Positions 46,816 to 59,039 of a stretch of DNA of 64,000 bases are shown here, one piece after another. Origin of the DNA: Centroberyx gerrardi. Its lineage: Eukaryota > Chordata > Actinopteri > Beryciformes > Berycidae. Each line of letters begins with the position of its first letter. Position 1 is the first letter of the stretch. Under the pieces are notes generated by a model. It saw nothing but the letters and a program-made list of their open reading frames with translations, made no database searches and was not told the origin of the DNA. The stretch is taken from the NCBI RefSeq assembly GCF_048128805.1, contig NC_136019.1:10836905-10900904 (forward strand), written 5' to 3'. Position numbers and translations under genes: made by a program.

Positions 46816-47002
46816 CGGGAATAGTTCACCCCAAAATGGAGTCATTATCACCCCAAAAAGTCATTATCTACTCACCTCCATGTCAGTTGAAACCCCATTG
46901 AAGCGAAGTGTTTTGTTTTGTTGTGGGTCCAAAAGTCCAATATGTTTCTCATGGGAGTGAGCAAATAATGACTGAATTTTCATTTTGCGGTGAACTATTC
47001 CT
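46816..47002. mobile_element. PIF/Harbinger-like MITE
   Basis: The left end GGAATAGTTCACCCCAAAAT (from 46818) and the reverse-complemented right end GGAATAGTTCACCGCAAAAT (from 47001) differ at one base. TTA lies on both sides (46813-46815 and 47003-47005), as expected for a TWA target site. The interior contains TCATTATCTACTCACCTCCATG-like sequence, as in an abundant fish repeat of the GATAGTTCACCCAAAA type. It has no coding capacity. Confidence 0.8.
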
Positions 47003-47266
47003 TTAAAACATGTTAAACCGGTGTAAAATTTGAACCCTGTTTGAATTTAAATTACATTCCGTAGATGTAAATATAGCATTTAAAGTGTGCGTGTATGTGT
47101 GTGTGTGGGTGTATCTGTGTGTGTGTGTCTCCTTGTGTAACAGATGCTGGCTAGAGTGCTGAAATGTGCCATGGGACGTTCTGTCCCCGACTACAGAATA
47201 GGACAGAGAGAGCTAAAGCCAACAAGACCAAAGGGTTTTGGGCAATGTTGTCTCTCTCTCCCCCCC

Positions 47267-47304
<38 letters not shown>

Positions 47305-49215
47305 CTCCAAAATTGGATCTCCATGATGAGTATTTTGCAACCCCCAATGATATATACACCCCACCAACCCACGCTTCATGTGCGCGCCCACACACACACA
47401 CAAACACACACACATACTTTCTGTTTGCTGACTCAGACCCCCAATTTCTCTCTGCCTGCCTCTCTCTGTGTTTTGTTGCTCCACCAGTTCTGCCACTTTC
47501 TGCCAAAGCATGTGGATGGCCCTCCAGAATAAACACACACACACACACACACACACTCACACACGTCTTGAGTGAAGTGATTTACTATGGTGAAAGCCTA
47601 AGCAGGCAGGGTCCTCAGTTCAGAGTAATGCTTTTCCCAGAATGCCAGTAGCCAGCTAGCTTCAGTCTGACATGGAGGGACAAACGGAGTGAAACACAAG
47701 ACGCCGTTCACCGTCACCTTCTTTAAGAGTTGAGCCACAATTCAGGATGAACAGATAATAGACGAGAATTCAAATAATAGTTAATAGGATAAATCTGTTT
47801 TTCATATCACTGCTCTGAGACCAGGAATTTTCCAGGAATTTTCTCATTGAAAACTGAAACTTGCTAAACCATGTAAACTTTCAGTGCAATTAAGAAAAAA
47901 AGAAATCACACAGGTGTTTTTTCCAAATAGCAGGGAGATGGGTTTTCTGACCAGATGAAAAAGTAGCCTAATACATGGTTTCATTCTCTGAAAATCTTAT
48001 CTTAAAAAATCTTAAAATCTTAAAAAAGTGTTATAATGGCCAGCAACCTACTAATAAGTCATAATTCGTGGTCAAATCACTGCAAACAGCGCCTCTTTTT
48101 ATTCTAAGTCAAGATAATTTTGCCCCAAACCTGAAACTGTTGCCCCTACTATAACTTCCCATTAATTTGGAAGCAACGGTGGCTAAATTTTGCTAATAGT
48201 TTGCATTGCTATTACAAGAGAACCAAACCATGCATGTCAGTTTGGATGTGATAAAAACTGCAACACAAGATAATCGGATATCAGATCTGCAACTAACGGG
48301 ACAGGTGAGGTTTCCATTTAAACTTATAAGATACAAAAAAGGGAAAGTGCTCCATGTATCTGTTACTGGTCCTGTAGCTCCTGCTATTGTGTCTGTATGT
48401 CATTCCAATGTTGTTACTAATTCAAAAATCAATTTCAAACCAATGATTGATGCCGTCACAAACAACAGCCTGAGTCGGAAGTGCTTCATGCTTTCATGTG
48501 GCCCACTGTGGGAGTTCCCCTCCTCCTCCTCCACCAAACCAGAACAAAAAGCCTTCCGGTCGGCTGTTTAGTCAAGCAAGAACAGCGGCGGGGAGAGGAC
48601 ATGATAAAAATGAGCCAATAGGAAGAACAAGTTTGCACAGACACTCCTGGAGAGAGCCGACGGTCATTAACGCAATTCATCTTGAGAAAACCCAGGTATC
48701 TTTTAATTCTAAGCCCTTGTTCCTCCGTCTGTCAGGCCGAGGCTGTAAATAAGAAATGTGTTCCTCACTGCTCGACCTGCTTACTGGTTCACCGACTCAG
48801 TTGTTTTTTGCAGAGTCAGAAGATCTGATGCAGAACAGCACAGAGAGGGACGATTGACAAACTTTGGGGTAGTTGCAATAACGGGGGTGGAGGGGTGGGG
48901 GGGGGGCTGACAATGTGGAATTTGGATTGCATTTGGAAATCTTATCCCGAGGGTTTAGAAACCAATGCCAATCTCAGTTTCAGTGTGTGTGTGTGTCCAC
49001 GTGCCAGCTCCTGGCCTCTGCTCCAGTCTGATGATGAATTGTGTAATTATTAATAGAGACACCCCTGCCCCCTCACACCGCAACAGCGCAAACACAAACA
49101 CACACACACACACACAAACCACAGGGGCCGCCCCCTTTGGATTAAGTTACTATGTGTAACCTTAGTTTCTTGATTCAGCGCGGTGCAGTTCTGCGAATAA
49201 GGGGAGTAACCAGGG

Positions 49216-49217
<2 letters not shown>

Positions 49218-49249
<32 letters not shown>

Positions 49250-49258
49250 ACGTGTGTG
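49218..49258. repeat. (GT)n microsatellite
   Basis: GT repeat, pure for about 31 bp then interrupted. Confidence 0.9.
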
Positions 49259-49669
49259 TACGTGCACAAGCTATAACTGAGTGGGCTTGACTGTGTAGGC
49301 ATGCAAACGTGTGTCTAGGTGTGGGCGAGTGTCTGTGCGTGTGTGTGTGTGTGTGTGTACGTGTGTGTACGCATGAATGTGTATGACTGTGGGTAGACAG
49401 CCAGACTCGGCCATCATGGCACCGCAAATATTTATCTACGAGCCTTCTGGAGGCTCCGCTGGAGACGCTTCTCGCCTTCTCCTCGTCTCCACAGGGGAGG
49501 AAAAAAGGAGTAGACGAGGTAAAAAAAAAAAAAAAAGAAGTGAAAGAATCCTCTCGTTCTACTCCTGCCTCTGTCCGTTTTTAGCTTCCTCGCCCACTCT
49601 ATCGCTCCTCTGTCCGCAGCCTTGTTCATTTACTGTGCGAGGTTTTGCCCTGCACTTTCTAATACAGCA

Positions 49670-49710
<41 letters not shown>

Positions 49711-50155
49711 ACTTTCATGCAAAAATCGGCAGCAGTTAAATGGACTTAAATGGACATGTGGATGTGTCATATGGCACAACAACAGTATTGCTGGTTGTGT
49801 ATAGTTGTGTGTGTGTGAGTCGATGTACTGCATGTTGTTGGGGAATAAGTGTGGCGTGTGTGTGTGTGTGTGTTGTGGGCTCCTGCAGTAGTGCTGGGCA
49901 GCAAGGCAACAGCGGTGGCTGGATTGGGTCAAGGCTGCACAAGCATGTTTGTACAGTGCTGCTGTTTTTAACTGGACAAGACACACACACACTCACACTC
50001 ACACACAGCCAGCAATACATAGACATCTACGCTGCAGGCAAACAAACACACACACACACCATGCAACACCATACAAGGAGACGTACAGTGAAGTGGTATT
50101 TTTCTTCCACACTGTAAACTACTATGCCTCTCTCTCTCTCTTTCTCTCTCTGTCA

Positions 50156-50166
<11 letters not shown>

Positions 50167-50202
<36 letters not shown>
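50167..50202. repeat. (CT)n(CA)n compound microsatellite
   Basis: A CT-rich run (50129-50167) leads into pure (CA)n. Confidence 0.9.
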
Positions 50203-50205
<3 letters not shown>

Positions 50206-50289
50206 CATAAAGCAAGAAAGATTGCAGTGGACATGCAGTCCCTATGTCATGTAAATGAGTGCCGTTATGACGCATGCCCGACCAGTAGC

Positions 50290-50325
<36 letters not shown>

Positions 50326-50465
50326 TGAGGCCATGTGTTGTTTTGGTTTGGTGGTGATGATTCATATTCAGATTCTGCTGGACTCTAAAAAGCCCTCAGC
50401 CCTCCATTTACACATCACCTCACCACGGAAAGGAACACACTGTCACCACTTTGCTTGTACATGCG

Positions 50466-50500
<35 letters not shown>

Positions 50501-51564
50501 CCAATACCTGCAATGATGCACACGCTCACAAACCCACAAATACAATCAATCAGTCATGTATATATGCACACATGCAAGCAAAACACACACACATATATAC
50601 ACGCACACACACTCACACTCATGTCACGTTCCATGCAGATCCTCCAGCTGAGCAGTGAGAATCTGGCCATGAATACAAACAAAGTCATCAATGGCAAATG
50701 AAATGCGGCAGGAACATAAACAGTAAACAAGGAAGAGTGTGTGTGTGTGTGTGCGGGCATATGGGATGGGAGCGCACGTGCCACTTCTCCATCATCTCTC
50801 TCTCATCCACTCTTGTGCCCCCTCCCTCCCTCCCTCCATCTCTTCAACGTGCAGTTTCTACTTGTTTGTTCTCAACCAGGTAGGAACTAATGAGTAAGCT
50901 GGAGAGTTGCGCGCTTCCCATTTCCTTCCCTCTGGTGATTCGAGGCTTTTAATGCTCTGATTAGGTGCTGTGACGCCCGCAGCCGACGAGAACATTGTGT
51001 TACGAGGGGAGAGGCTAATTGCCAACCGCAGGGAGGGCAGCGGTGGGAGGAGAGGAGCGCGTTTCCGACGGTGGGAGAGAAATGTATCATTCAAGTTTCC
51101 GCGAAGCATATGGAGACACGCGCAAAGAAAACGCGTTGGAGATGCACGTGCACACACATGAACAACCAGCCCACCCACACATCACACAGCCAGCAGCTCA
51201 TTCAGTCAGCGGCACATACATGTCCTGAGTCCATACTGCGGGCAAACACACACACACACACACACAGACAGGCAAACACAGACATGCAAGCACACGGAAC
51301 ACAAGGCCACACATGGACGACGTGCATTTAAATGCATGCTGCTCAAACACATGCACACGTGCGTAAACACATAGACCCTCGCATGCACACAATTCATCAC
51401 GTGAACAAAGATTGGGCCGTAATTTTGGTTCTTAGATCCAGGTTCACACCTGGGTCCAGTCCAGGATCAATTCCTGTAGGTGTTGCAGTTGAAAATGGGC
51501 TCTTTTATGTATATTTGTATTATGATAAATGGACACTTGTGCTGTAATTGCAATTTTAATTGTT

Positions 51565-51735
51565 ATTACCTCCACCAAGGAGGTTATGTTTTCTCCCCTT
51601 ATTTTGTCTGTGCATCTGAACATATGAAAACATATGAATATATTTCCATGACATTTGGTGGATAGATCGGACCTTTGGCCAAAGATCAATTGATTCGATT
51701 CTGGGTGTGATCAAGAAGTGGGGTTTCCGCCATTA
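51565..51735 (+). repeat. Decayed interspersed repeat (ATTACCTCCxCCAAGGAGG family)
   Basis: ATTACCTCCACCAAGGAGG then TTATGTTTTCTCCCC, and later CATGACATTTGGTGGATAG and GGCCAAAGATCAATTGATT, match in order an interspersed repeat I know from many percomorph fish sequences. Its class is not certain to me. Confidence 0.5.
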
Positions 51736-52121
51736 GATGATTATCGTTTTAACTATGAAACTAACAGAGACAGAGACTTGACTCCTAATCCTAATGATGT
51801 TTGCAGGGTCAAGAAATCAATTTAACTTAAATTTTAAGTGATAGGAATGACGTCTCTAAGTGTAAAAGCAATTGTTCAGTGTTCAGTGTTGGTAAAGTTT
51901 TATTTATTAGATTTTTTTGGGTGGGCTGAGCAAAATTTTCCAGCAGGTGGGGGGGCTACTGCATCTGAAATTAATTTTAAAGGAAGCACTACATGTGCTA
52001 ACATGTACACCCCCCCCCCCCCACACACACACACACATATCCTGTGTCACACATCAATTTGTGCAATGTAACCACAGTCCCAGCAAACACAGAAGCTGCT
52101 GGTTCTAACACTGAGTCCAGT

Positions 52122-52166
52122 GACGCTGCTGACGCTGCTGACGCTGCTGACGCTGCTGACGCTGCG
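52122..52166. repeat. (GACGCTGCT)n minisatellite
   Basis: Five 9-bp units, the last ending in GCG, followed by degenerate copies to about 52190. On the minus strand one frame reads as an Ala-Ala-Ser repeat, which I take as incidental. Confidence 0.9.
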
Positions 52167-53290
52167 GTGACGCTGCGATGCTGCTGCGGCGAAGCGGCCC
52201 TCTGAAGGTTAACGACCATTTTCAGGCCAATAATGGCAGCGGTGAGTAAACATCCCTCCTCGTTCATTCAATCTGCACTGACAAGTTACGTAAGGCGGGC
52301 TGAGGGACTGTTTGTTCTTCTCTCTCTCTCTCTCTTAGTCGCCATATACAAGATTGAACCAGTCTTGCCTAAGGGAAGTGTTGGACAGGGGGGGCGGGTG
52401 GGCTGCATACTCAATTTTGTTCATGTTTGTATGCAGATGGGCGCTCTCGTGTTTGATTGACAGAGGCAGTGTGTGTGTGTGTGTGTGGGTGTGTGTGTGT
52501 GTGTGAGAGAGAGAGCGTGAGGCACAGTCAAGGGTAAATCTGAAATGTGTTTCTCTGTCCACGTGTCCAGATTTGAACAGCAGTTGTTTCTTTGAGATGA
52601 AATCAGATTCTTGATTCTTTGTCAATTTGGCTTCCAGATTGTATTGAAAACGTCTGGCTGCTTCCAGATCAGTGCTGCTGCTCGGGAAGCCTGCAGAGAA
52701 CACGGACCCCAGTAGACGTGTCAGCATTGGGTAAGCGAAAAACTAGGCCATGTGTGAGTGTGGTAACTTGCTCGGCTAAATGTATAGCCTGTCGTTTCCC
52801 TGTAGACAGCCAGAGTTGAGCAATCGGCATGAAGTTGAAAGCTGGCCGTTTCCCCTGGCCCCGTGCTCCTCCTGTTTTTTGTTTCGTCTTCGTCCCACCC
52901 AGTTTTCAAACCTGGTTTCCACTTCGCCGAAAGCCCTCAAGGTTTTACATGGCTGGATTGGCTCGCTGAAGCTACTGATGAAAATACCTCTGCTGTAACA
53001 TTTGTGTTTCCTCCCCTTGCTTTACACCATGTTTTAAACGTTCAAACATCCAGTCTTCTGTGTTTCTAGAAGAACTGCATGTTGGTTACTGGTTACTGTC
53101 CGCCTAAACCCAAACACCTGGGTCTGTCTGACCTCCAGCCGTCATGACAGATAATCGTTTTGACATATGATCGTGTGCAAGCAAACTACGGCTGAATTCA
53201 CTTAAGAATGAATCAAACTTACAACAGATCCTTCCTCTGTAAGGATTGTAAGGAGGGAACAATGTGTTGAGGGCAACAATATGGAAGGTA

Positions 53291-53696
53291 TTATTGTAGC
53301 AAAAACCTGAGAACTTGCATGTTGGAATTTACACTCAGAAAATATTCACACACTTTCACACGCTAAATTTTAATTCACAGAAAAGATTCACAAATGCAAG
53401 TCAATATCTGAATAAATGACACTTTTGCAGCAAATGCCCTGCAACACTTGTAGCAAAAGTGAGAGCGCGCGGTTTTGCCATTTGTGACGTGCAAGGCGGC
53501 ATCTGAGAGATTGCAACAGCAGCACGGAGTTGAACTAAAAAAACAAAACAAATTCATTTGAGCAATTATATTACAAATTTGCAGCTTGAATTCCATTCAT
53601 TCAAATACTGACCTGAATTCCTTTCTGTGAATTCAAATTTAGGACACAGGAGTGGAAATTCCAACATGCAAGTTCTCAGGAGTTTTGCTACAATAA
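53291..53696. mobile_element. Foldback-type inverted-repeat element, about 406 bp
   Basis: The first about 39 bp (TTATTGTAGCAAAA... through GCATGTTGGAATT at 53329) return as the reverse complement at 53657-53696 with one mismatch and one indel. Such near-identity over 39 bp indicates a recent non-autonomous inverted-repeat element. The interior has no reading frame. I could not identify a clear target-site duplication or assign a superfamily. Confidence 0.75.
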
Positions 53697-53789
53697 CACT
53701 TTCATAGTACAAAGGTGTGTTGAGGGGCGTGGCTTGGACACACTCCCTGTTATACCTCCCTTTGGGTTTCCTCGTCATGGCAACTAAAG

Positions 53790-54480
53790 GCTAGATCACA
53801 CTATACACTTTTTTACACACATTATCCTGTGGTGTGAACAGTTTCAAGACCGGAGACTCTTGCCCTCCTGACGACTCAGGATGAAGATTTTTTCAAACAT
53901 CATCATGTAGCGTGACGCAGTTCAAGACTTATCAAGACTGAAATCTGACAGTGACACTGTTAACTGCCAATGGGAGTTTAGCTCAAGGGGAAAAAAAGAA
54001 AAAAAGAAGATGAACTGGAAAAGAAGCTGCTTTTAACAACAACGCCCACTCAGTTGGAGTAGATAGTTTACATCAGTGGAGATTTCCAACTCCTGCTCCA
54101 CTCTTGGTAAGTTGCTATACAATTTTATTTGGAGGAATAAACCTAATATAATGGAGGTATAAAATGGAAACGTGCCTGGATCAATCCACATATGCAACTA
54201 CAAATTAAGTTAAAAGATTTCTCCTTTTAATGATGTCACTTCAAAATACATTTGTAATATATGGAGCAAGAAATGATAGAACATCTATTTTGTAATTGCA
54301 TTTACAGTGAACTGTTCTGGACGAATGGGGAAAACGTTTTCATGTGTGTGACGCCCCGTCTTTGTCCCGCCATGTGGGGCGAAACAGCTTCCAGACGGGA
54401 CGGCCAGCATTAACTGAACACCAGTCGGTTAGTGTGAGCTGGCCTCGTCGGACACAGTTCTTGTAGTGTGACCTCGGCTG
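53790..54480. repeat. Possible degenerate DNA transposon
   Basis: GGCTAGATCACACTATACAC at the left and GTAGTGTGACCTCGGC at the right form a weak inverted match around TCACACTA. The interior repeats the themes GTGTGAAC, AGCGTGACGC and GTGTGAGC. This looks like an old non-coding transposon, but divergence is high. Confidence 0.3.
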
Positions 54481-54691
54481 TTAGTGTCAAAGCCAAAGTG
54501 GGAAAAAACATAGGATTTTGTATTGGCCGTTCTGAGAATAACTTGACCCCATCTGCATGAGTCTTAAATGGATTCTCGGCCTGTTCTCGCCGTCAGCACT
54601 TCGGCCGACCCCGAGATCAACTCTGACCTCCACTCATCCCCTCCAGGCCGACCCTCTCTGCATTACCCCTCCACCTGATCCGTCCGGCCTG

Positions 54692-54722
<31 letters not shown>

Positions 54723-54945
54723 AGTACACGTACTGACACCCCATGCAGCCACGTAAACAAACACCATCCTGGCCAGACAGAAGTACACACACACAAACAC
54801 ACACGTTCTCCATGTGAGAAGTGGCTCATTAGTAGACGGTAATCAGCTTAGTGCTCTCCAACGCCCACCGGTGCTAAGCTCTTTACAGACAAACCCAGTT
54901 AGAGAAGCAGCAGCTGAGCGATGCCATGGCCCCGAATCCAATGAG

Positions 54946-54951
<6 letters not shown>

Positions 54952-54980
<29 letters not shown>
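54952..54980. repeat. (CA)n microsatellite
   Basis: Pure CA repeat of about 29 bp. Confidence 0.9.
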
Positions 54981-54982
<2 letters not shown>

Positions 54983-55551
54983 TCATGCTGGAGACATGGG
55001 GAGCAGCGCTGGTGTAGTGTTGACATAGGCCGCCCAAGATCGAGACACCCAACAGAGCCAGAGCAGAGATGTGTGTGCGTGCGAAAAGAGAGGAAAAAAA
55101 AAGCCAAAACCAACAGTGTAAGAGAAATTAATGTGAGAAAGAGACAGACAGAGAAGAGAGGAAGAGATTGACGGAGCAACAAACACAAGGAGTGCGAAGA
55201 ACACAGAAGACAAAATAAAAGAACAAATCAGAGACAGACAGAAAAAGCAAAGCTGGAAAAAAAAAAAGAGGAGAAAGAGCAGCTCAAACATTCTCCTGGA
55301 AGAGGGAGAGTGTGAGGAGAGAAGAGGGAGAGAGAGAGAGAGAAGACAAATAAGTAAGGAGTGCGGGTTTGAAAGGAGGGAAGCAGTCCCTCCTCCCTCC
55401 CGTGCACTCAGTAACCCCGTCGGGCCGGTGGGTGGCTGCTCGCTGCTTTAGGCGCTGCGCTCTCCGGGCCGGCATACATCCCATACCACAGCGCACAATC
55501 AGCGCTCTGTAGCCAGGATCACGCTCACACAGGGTGCTGGCCCGCTGCCAG

Positions 55552-55556
<5 letters not shown>

Positions 55557-55597
<41 letters not shown>
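55557..55597. repeat. (CA)n microsatellite
   Basis: Pure CA repeat of about 40 bp. Confidence 0.95.
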
Positions 55598-55599
<2 letters not shown>

Positions 55600-55818
55600 A
55601 TGCAGGCACGCACATAACCACACACACACAGAAGAACGCACAAGTTGATATAGAAATACACCAAGAAGCATGACTCAGAGTGGCACACACATGCACACAC
55701 GCACATAATAGAATGTCCAAGTTGATGTTGCAATAAACCGATGCATTCAAACTGACACATGCACACAGACACGTACACACATTATGCACAGTATAGTAAT
55801 ATCAGTTACATTGAGACA

Positions 55819-55823
<5 letters not shown>

Positions 55824-55858
<35 letters not shown>
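55824..55858. repeat. (CA)n microsatellite
   Basis: Pure CA repeat of about 35 bp. Confidence 0.95.
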
Positions 55859-55864
<6 letters not shown>

Positions 55865-56086
55865 GACATAATCTGACACAGCAGATGCCCAAACCTAACT
55901 TGGGTGGTGAAGCCCGTTGGCTAAAAACAACACACACTATGGGAAGTTAGCATGTAGACAAGTGTAGACAAGCCCTGTGAGTTATCTCGAAAACCCCTTC
56001 TGAGGTCTAATTACATTAAATCAAAGCAGAGCGTGTTTATGATATCTGATGGGCGGCTGCAGCCCACAGTGACCCCACAAGAGGCG

Positions 56087-56128
56087 CATTCATTCATTCA
56101 TTCATTCATTCACACACACACACACACA
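56087..56128. repeat. (CATT)n followed by (CA)n
   Basis: Six CATT units run directly into a short CA tract. Confidence 0.9.
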
Positions 56129-56427
56129 AGCACAAACACCTCGAACACAAACACCGCTCGCACACCAAGCTGAAAAGCTCCTTAATCCGTGGAACATGAT
56201 TATGAGAAGAAAAAAAAAATAGAAAGTCTAGAGAGGGAAAAAGGGAGAGCAAACAAAAAGGCCACTGGGGGAAACCAAGAAAAAAGAAAAGACAGGAAGA
56301 GGAGGGGAAGAAGGAGAGATTGGGAGAGTGGAGGGGAGGTCGCATTGTGGGCCAGCCGAGCTTTGTTCGAAAGAGAATGAGCAAAACAGTATTGACAAAA
56401 GAGACGGGAAGTGTGTGTGTGTCTGTC

Positions 56428-56458
<31 letters not shown>

Positions 56459-56614
56459 AGTAGTAGTAGTAGTCTAGGTAGGCCAGTGCCAGAACAGTCA
56501 AGGTTACTTTGACCATTAGGTAGGTCAGCAGCTTTTGGCTGATCCCTGCTTCCTGCAATGCGATTGGCTTAGAGATCTGTCTCAGCCTTTCCTATTGAGA
56601 GCAACCCAATCCCA

Positions 56615-56619
<5 letters not shown>

Positions 56620-56664
<45 letters not shown>
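56620..56664. repeat. (GT)n microsatellite
   Basis: Pure GT repeat of about 45 bp, opposite in phase to the (CA)n at 56803-56841 about 140 bp away. Confidence 0.95.
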
Positions 56665-56667
<3 letters not shown>

Positions 56668-56802
56668 CAAAACAACATGAGACCTTTAATGCAACTCAAG
56701 AGCTCTGAATTGAAAGCAAGCGGGCACAGGTACGGTAATTAAATGCTTTTCTGTCATTTCCAGTGACAAGTTGAATGGAATGGTCCTGTAGGCACAGACT
56801 AG

Positions 56803-56841
<39 letters not shown>
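56803..56841. repeat. (CA)n microsatellite
   Basis: Pure CA repeat of about 38 bp. Confidence 0.95.
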
Positions 56842-56844
<3 letters not shown>

Positions 56845-57126
56845 CCATAGTCTGTCCAGCGGCGCCTCTTTGACTGACCAAGCTGCCAATACAATTCATT
56901 CCCCTGCCGCTCTGTGTGTGTGTGTGTGTGTGTAGTGTGCCAAATGCATCTGAATAAGGCACTAGTCAGTCAAAACATGACTAGAGTACTGAGCCATTAG
57001 CTGAGGTTTTACTACCTAATTACCATGCGCTTGGCCGGCCAGCTCGCCAGAAACACACACACACACACACACACAAAGGAAGGGCCGCACTTCAACTCCC
57101 GTCGAGGTGCCCTTGAGCAAGCCGCT

Positions 57127-57173
57127 TCACCCTCTAAACACTGCAGCTGTCCGCTGCAGTGTTTAGAGGGTGA
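57127..57173. repeat. Perfect 21-bp inverted repeat with 5-base loop
   Basis: The left arm 57127-57147 (starting TCACCCTCTAAACACTG) is exactly complementary to the right arm 57153-57173, separated by TGTCC. The flank GTGCCCTTGAGCAAGCCGCT (57108-57127) matches a motif common in fish interspersed repeats (CCCTTGAGCAAGGCAC), so the hairpin may be the end of such an element. Confidence 0.9.
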
Positions 57174-58769
57174 TGCAGGCATGCTCTCTTTCCCTGGTGT
57201 GTGTGTGTGTAACCCAATGAAGGTGAAGCGAGGCGTTGCTGAAAAAGAGCGGTTCTTCCCCGAGTAAATAACAAATAAAACTGCGGTAGCTTGCGGATTG
57301 TGGTAGCTGCATTCCTCCCAAATAATTCCCCTTTCCTCTATTTTCAGCCCAGTGATTTCCCGCATGCCTTATCATCAAACGCTTCCCTTATTAGATCAAC
57401 CTATATTTGCTTAATAGGTTGAATTATGATATCATTAGAAGTGTGCATCGGTGTGTATGTTTAGCTTTTTGTTTAAATACGACAAGCGATAAATAATTAG
57501 ATAAGGTAGCTGTGTGTGTGTGCGTGTAGGTGATACCTGTTCGGTACCGGATGGGTGTGTCTATTACATTAGGGGCCGGAAACAAGATCTGACCCCCATT
57601 GGGCGTCTGGAATTACTGGAATTACTTACACACACACACACACACACACACACCCTTATCTCTGTGTTGTTTTTGAACACGAAGAAACACGCGCTCACTT
57701 CCTCGTCCTATCAGCCGATCTCTCCCTCCTTGCGGTTCATGTGATGAGCGCAAGAATGAAGCCACTCAGGTCTGTCACTCTCACCCTGACCCCAAACTCA
57801 CACACCACACACACACGCGCGCTTTTCGTTCATTCACTTTCCCACCGCTATCGGCAAGATCATGCCAAACAGGAAGGCCGAGTGCTTGTGTAGACCTACA
57901 AAACTGCATGTGGTGGGAGAAGGATAGCGCAGCCTGGCCAAGGTCTAGGGAGGATGACAAACTGCGGACGATAACGTGGTGGGAGCGAAACGAAGAGAGG
58001 GAGAGAGAGGAGTAGCGAATGAAGGAGCGAGGGAGTGCGAGAGAAAGGAGGGAGAATGAGCGGAGGCTGACAGAGAGACAGGACTTGTGCGTCTTCGCTG
58101 GCATCGCCAAGGCAACAAAACACCAGACTCACTTCCCTCCCTTTCGCCGACGTCAAAGCCCTTCAACCACCTCTTGTATCCGAAGACGCCCCTTCCCTCT
58201 CTCCCGCTTCACCGTCACTCTTCTCTTTCTCCGACACCCACGTTCTCCCGGCCTCTTTCCCTCCCCCTCACTCTCTCGTCCTTCGCTCAACATCTCTCCC
58301 TCTATACTGTAACCATGACGAGCGTTTCTCCTCCGTTCTCCTCGCTAGCCGGCGTGTCCAGTCTCAGTGTTTGACTGTCAACAACACTCAATGAAAGGGC
58401 CTTTTGAAGTCTGTCAAAATGAGGCAAATAGTAATAGTATAATAGCAAATATGTAAGAGTGATGGTAAATATTGCGCATGAACTCATGCAAACACCGAAG
58501 CAAGAAAAGTTTCCATTCAACGGCAAACTGCGATATTGCAGAGGAAAGTGGAACAAAGAGAGAAAACAGAATAGTTCAACTGACCAGCATTATAGCTTAA
58601 TGGAGAATGAAGGAGAATGGGGTTGCAAACAAAAGGTACATAAAGGTATAATAAAGGTTCAACAAGTGCGAGAGAGAGACTGTATTGTGTGAGGTAGCAA
58701 AGGCAGCGCGCTCTTTCCCTGAAGTACAAACACACACACACACACACACAAACACAGCCCAAAAAACCA

Positions 58770-58770
<1 letters not shown>

Positions 58771-58806
<36 letters not shown>
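58771..58806. repeat. (CA)n microsatellite
   Basis: Pure CA repeat, with a second at 58930-58962. Confidence 0.95.
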
Positions 58807-58808
<2 letters not shown>

Positions 58809-58928
58809 TAGAGATTAGGTCTCTATTCATCTTACAGAACCAAATCCTTCCATTTCCTCTTCTCTGTCACACTGTAGTCAATGGGAGATTAGTCTGTGGC
58901 AGAGTCGACCTGAGGCAACAACTGAGGC

Positions 58929-58965
<37 letters not shown>

Positions 58966-59039
58966 GCTCACGTGAACGCAAATCCTAACAGTAATGCCCT
59001 GCAAAGGCAAAAAGCAGTAACTACTTTTTTTGTGTGTCG

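Larger units (their letters stand above)
47006..53290. other. Gene-poor, microsatellite-dense DNA, central part
   Basis: No gene is supported. Dinucleotide tracts occur about every 300-500 bp, including 49218-49258, 49674-49709, 50167-50202, 50294-50322, 50466-50496 and 52469-52504. Also present are a decayed interspersed repeat (51565-51735) and a 9-bp minisatellite (52122-52166). The 121-codon open frame at 48206-48571 has no splice context or recognisable domain. Confidence 0.55.

Noticed and set aside
48206..48571. 121-codon plus-strand open frame
   Set aside because: No splice signals, no domain, and low-complexity stretches such as SSSST; ordinary chance length for this composition.
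55284..55778. 164-codon minus-strand open frame
   Set aside because: Most of it is the translation of CA repeats (Val-Cys runs) joined to GA-rich sequence.
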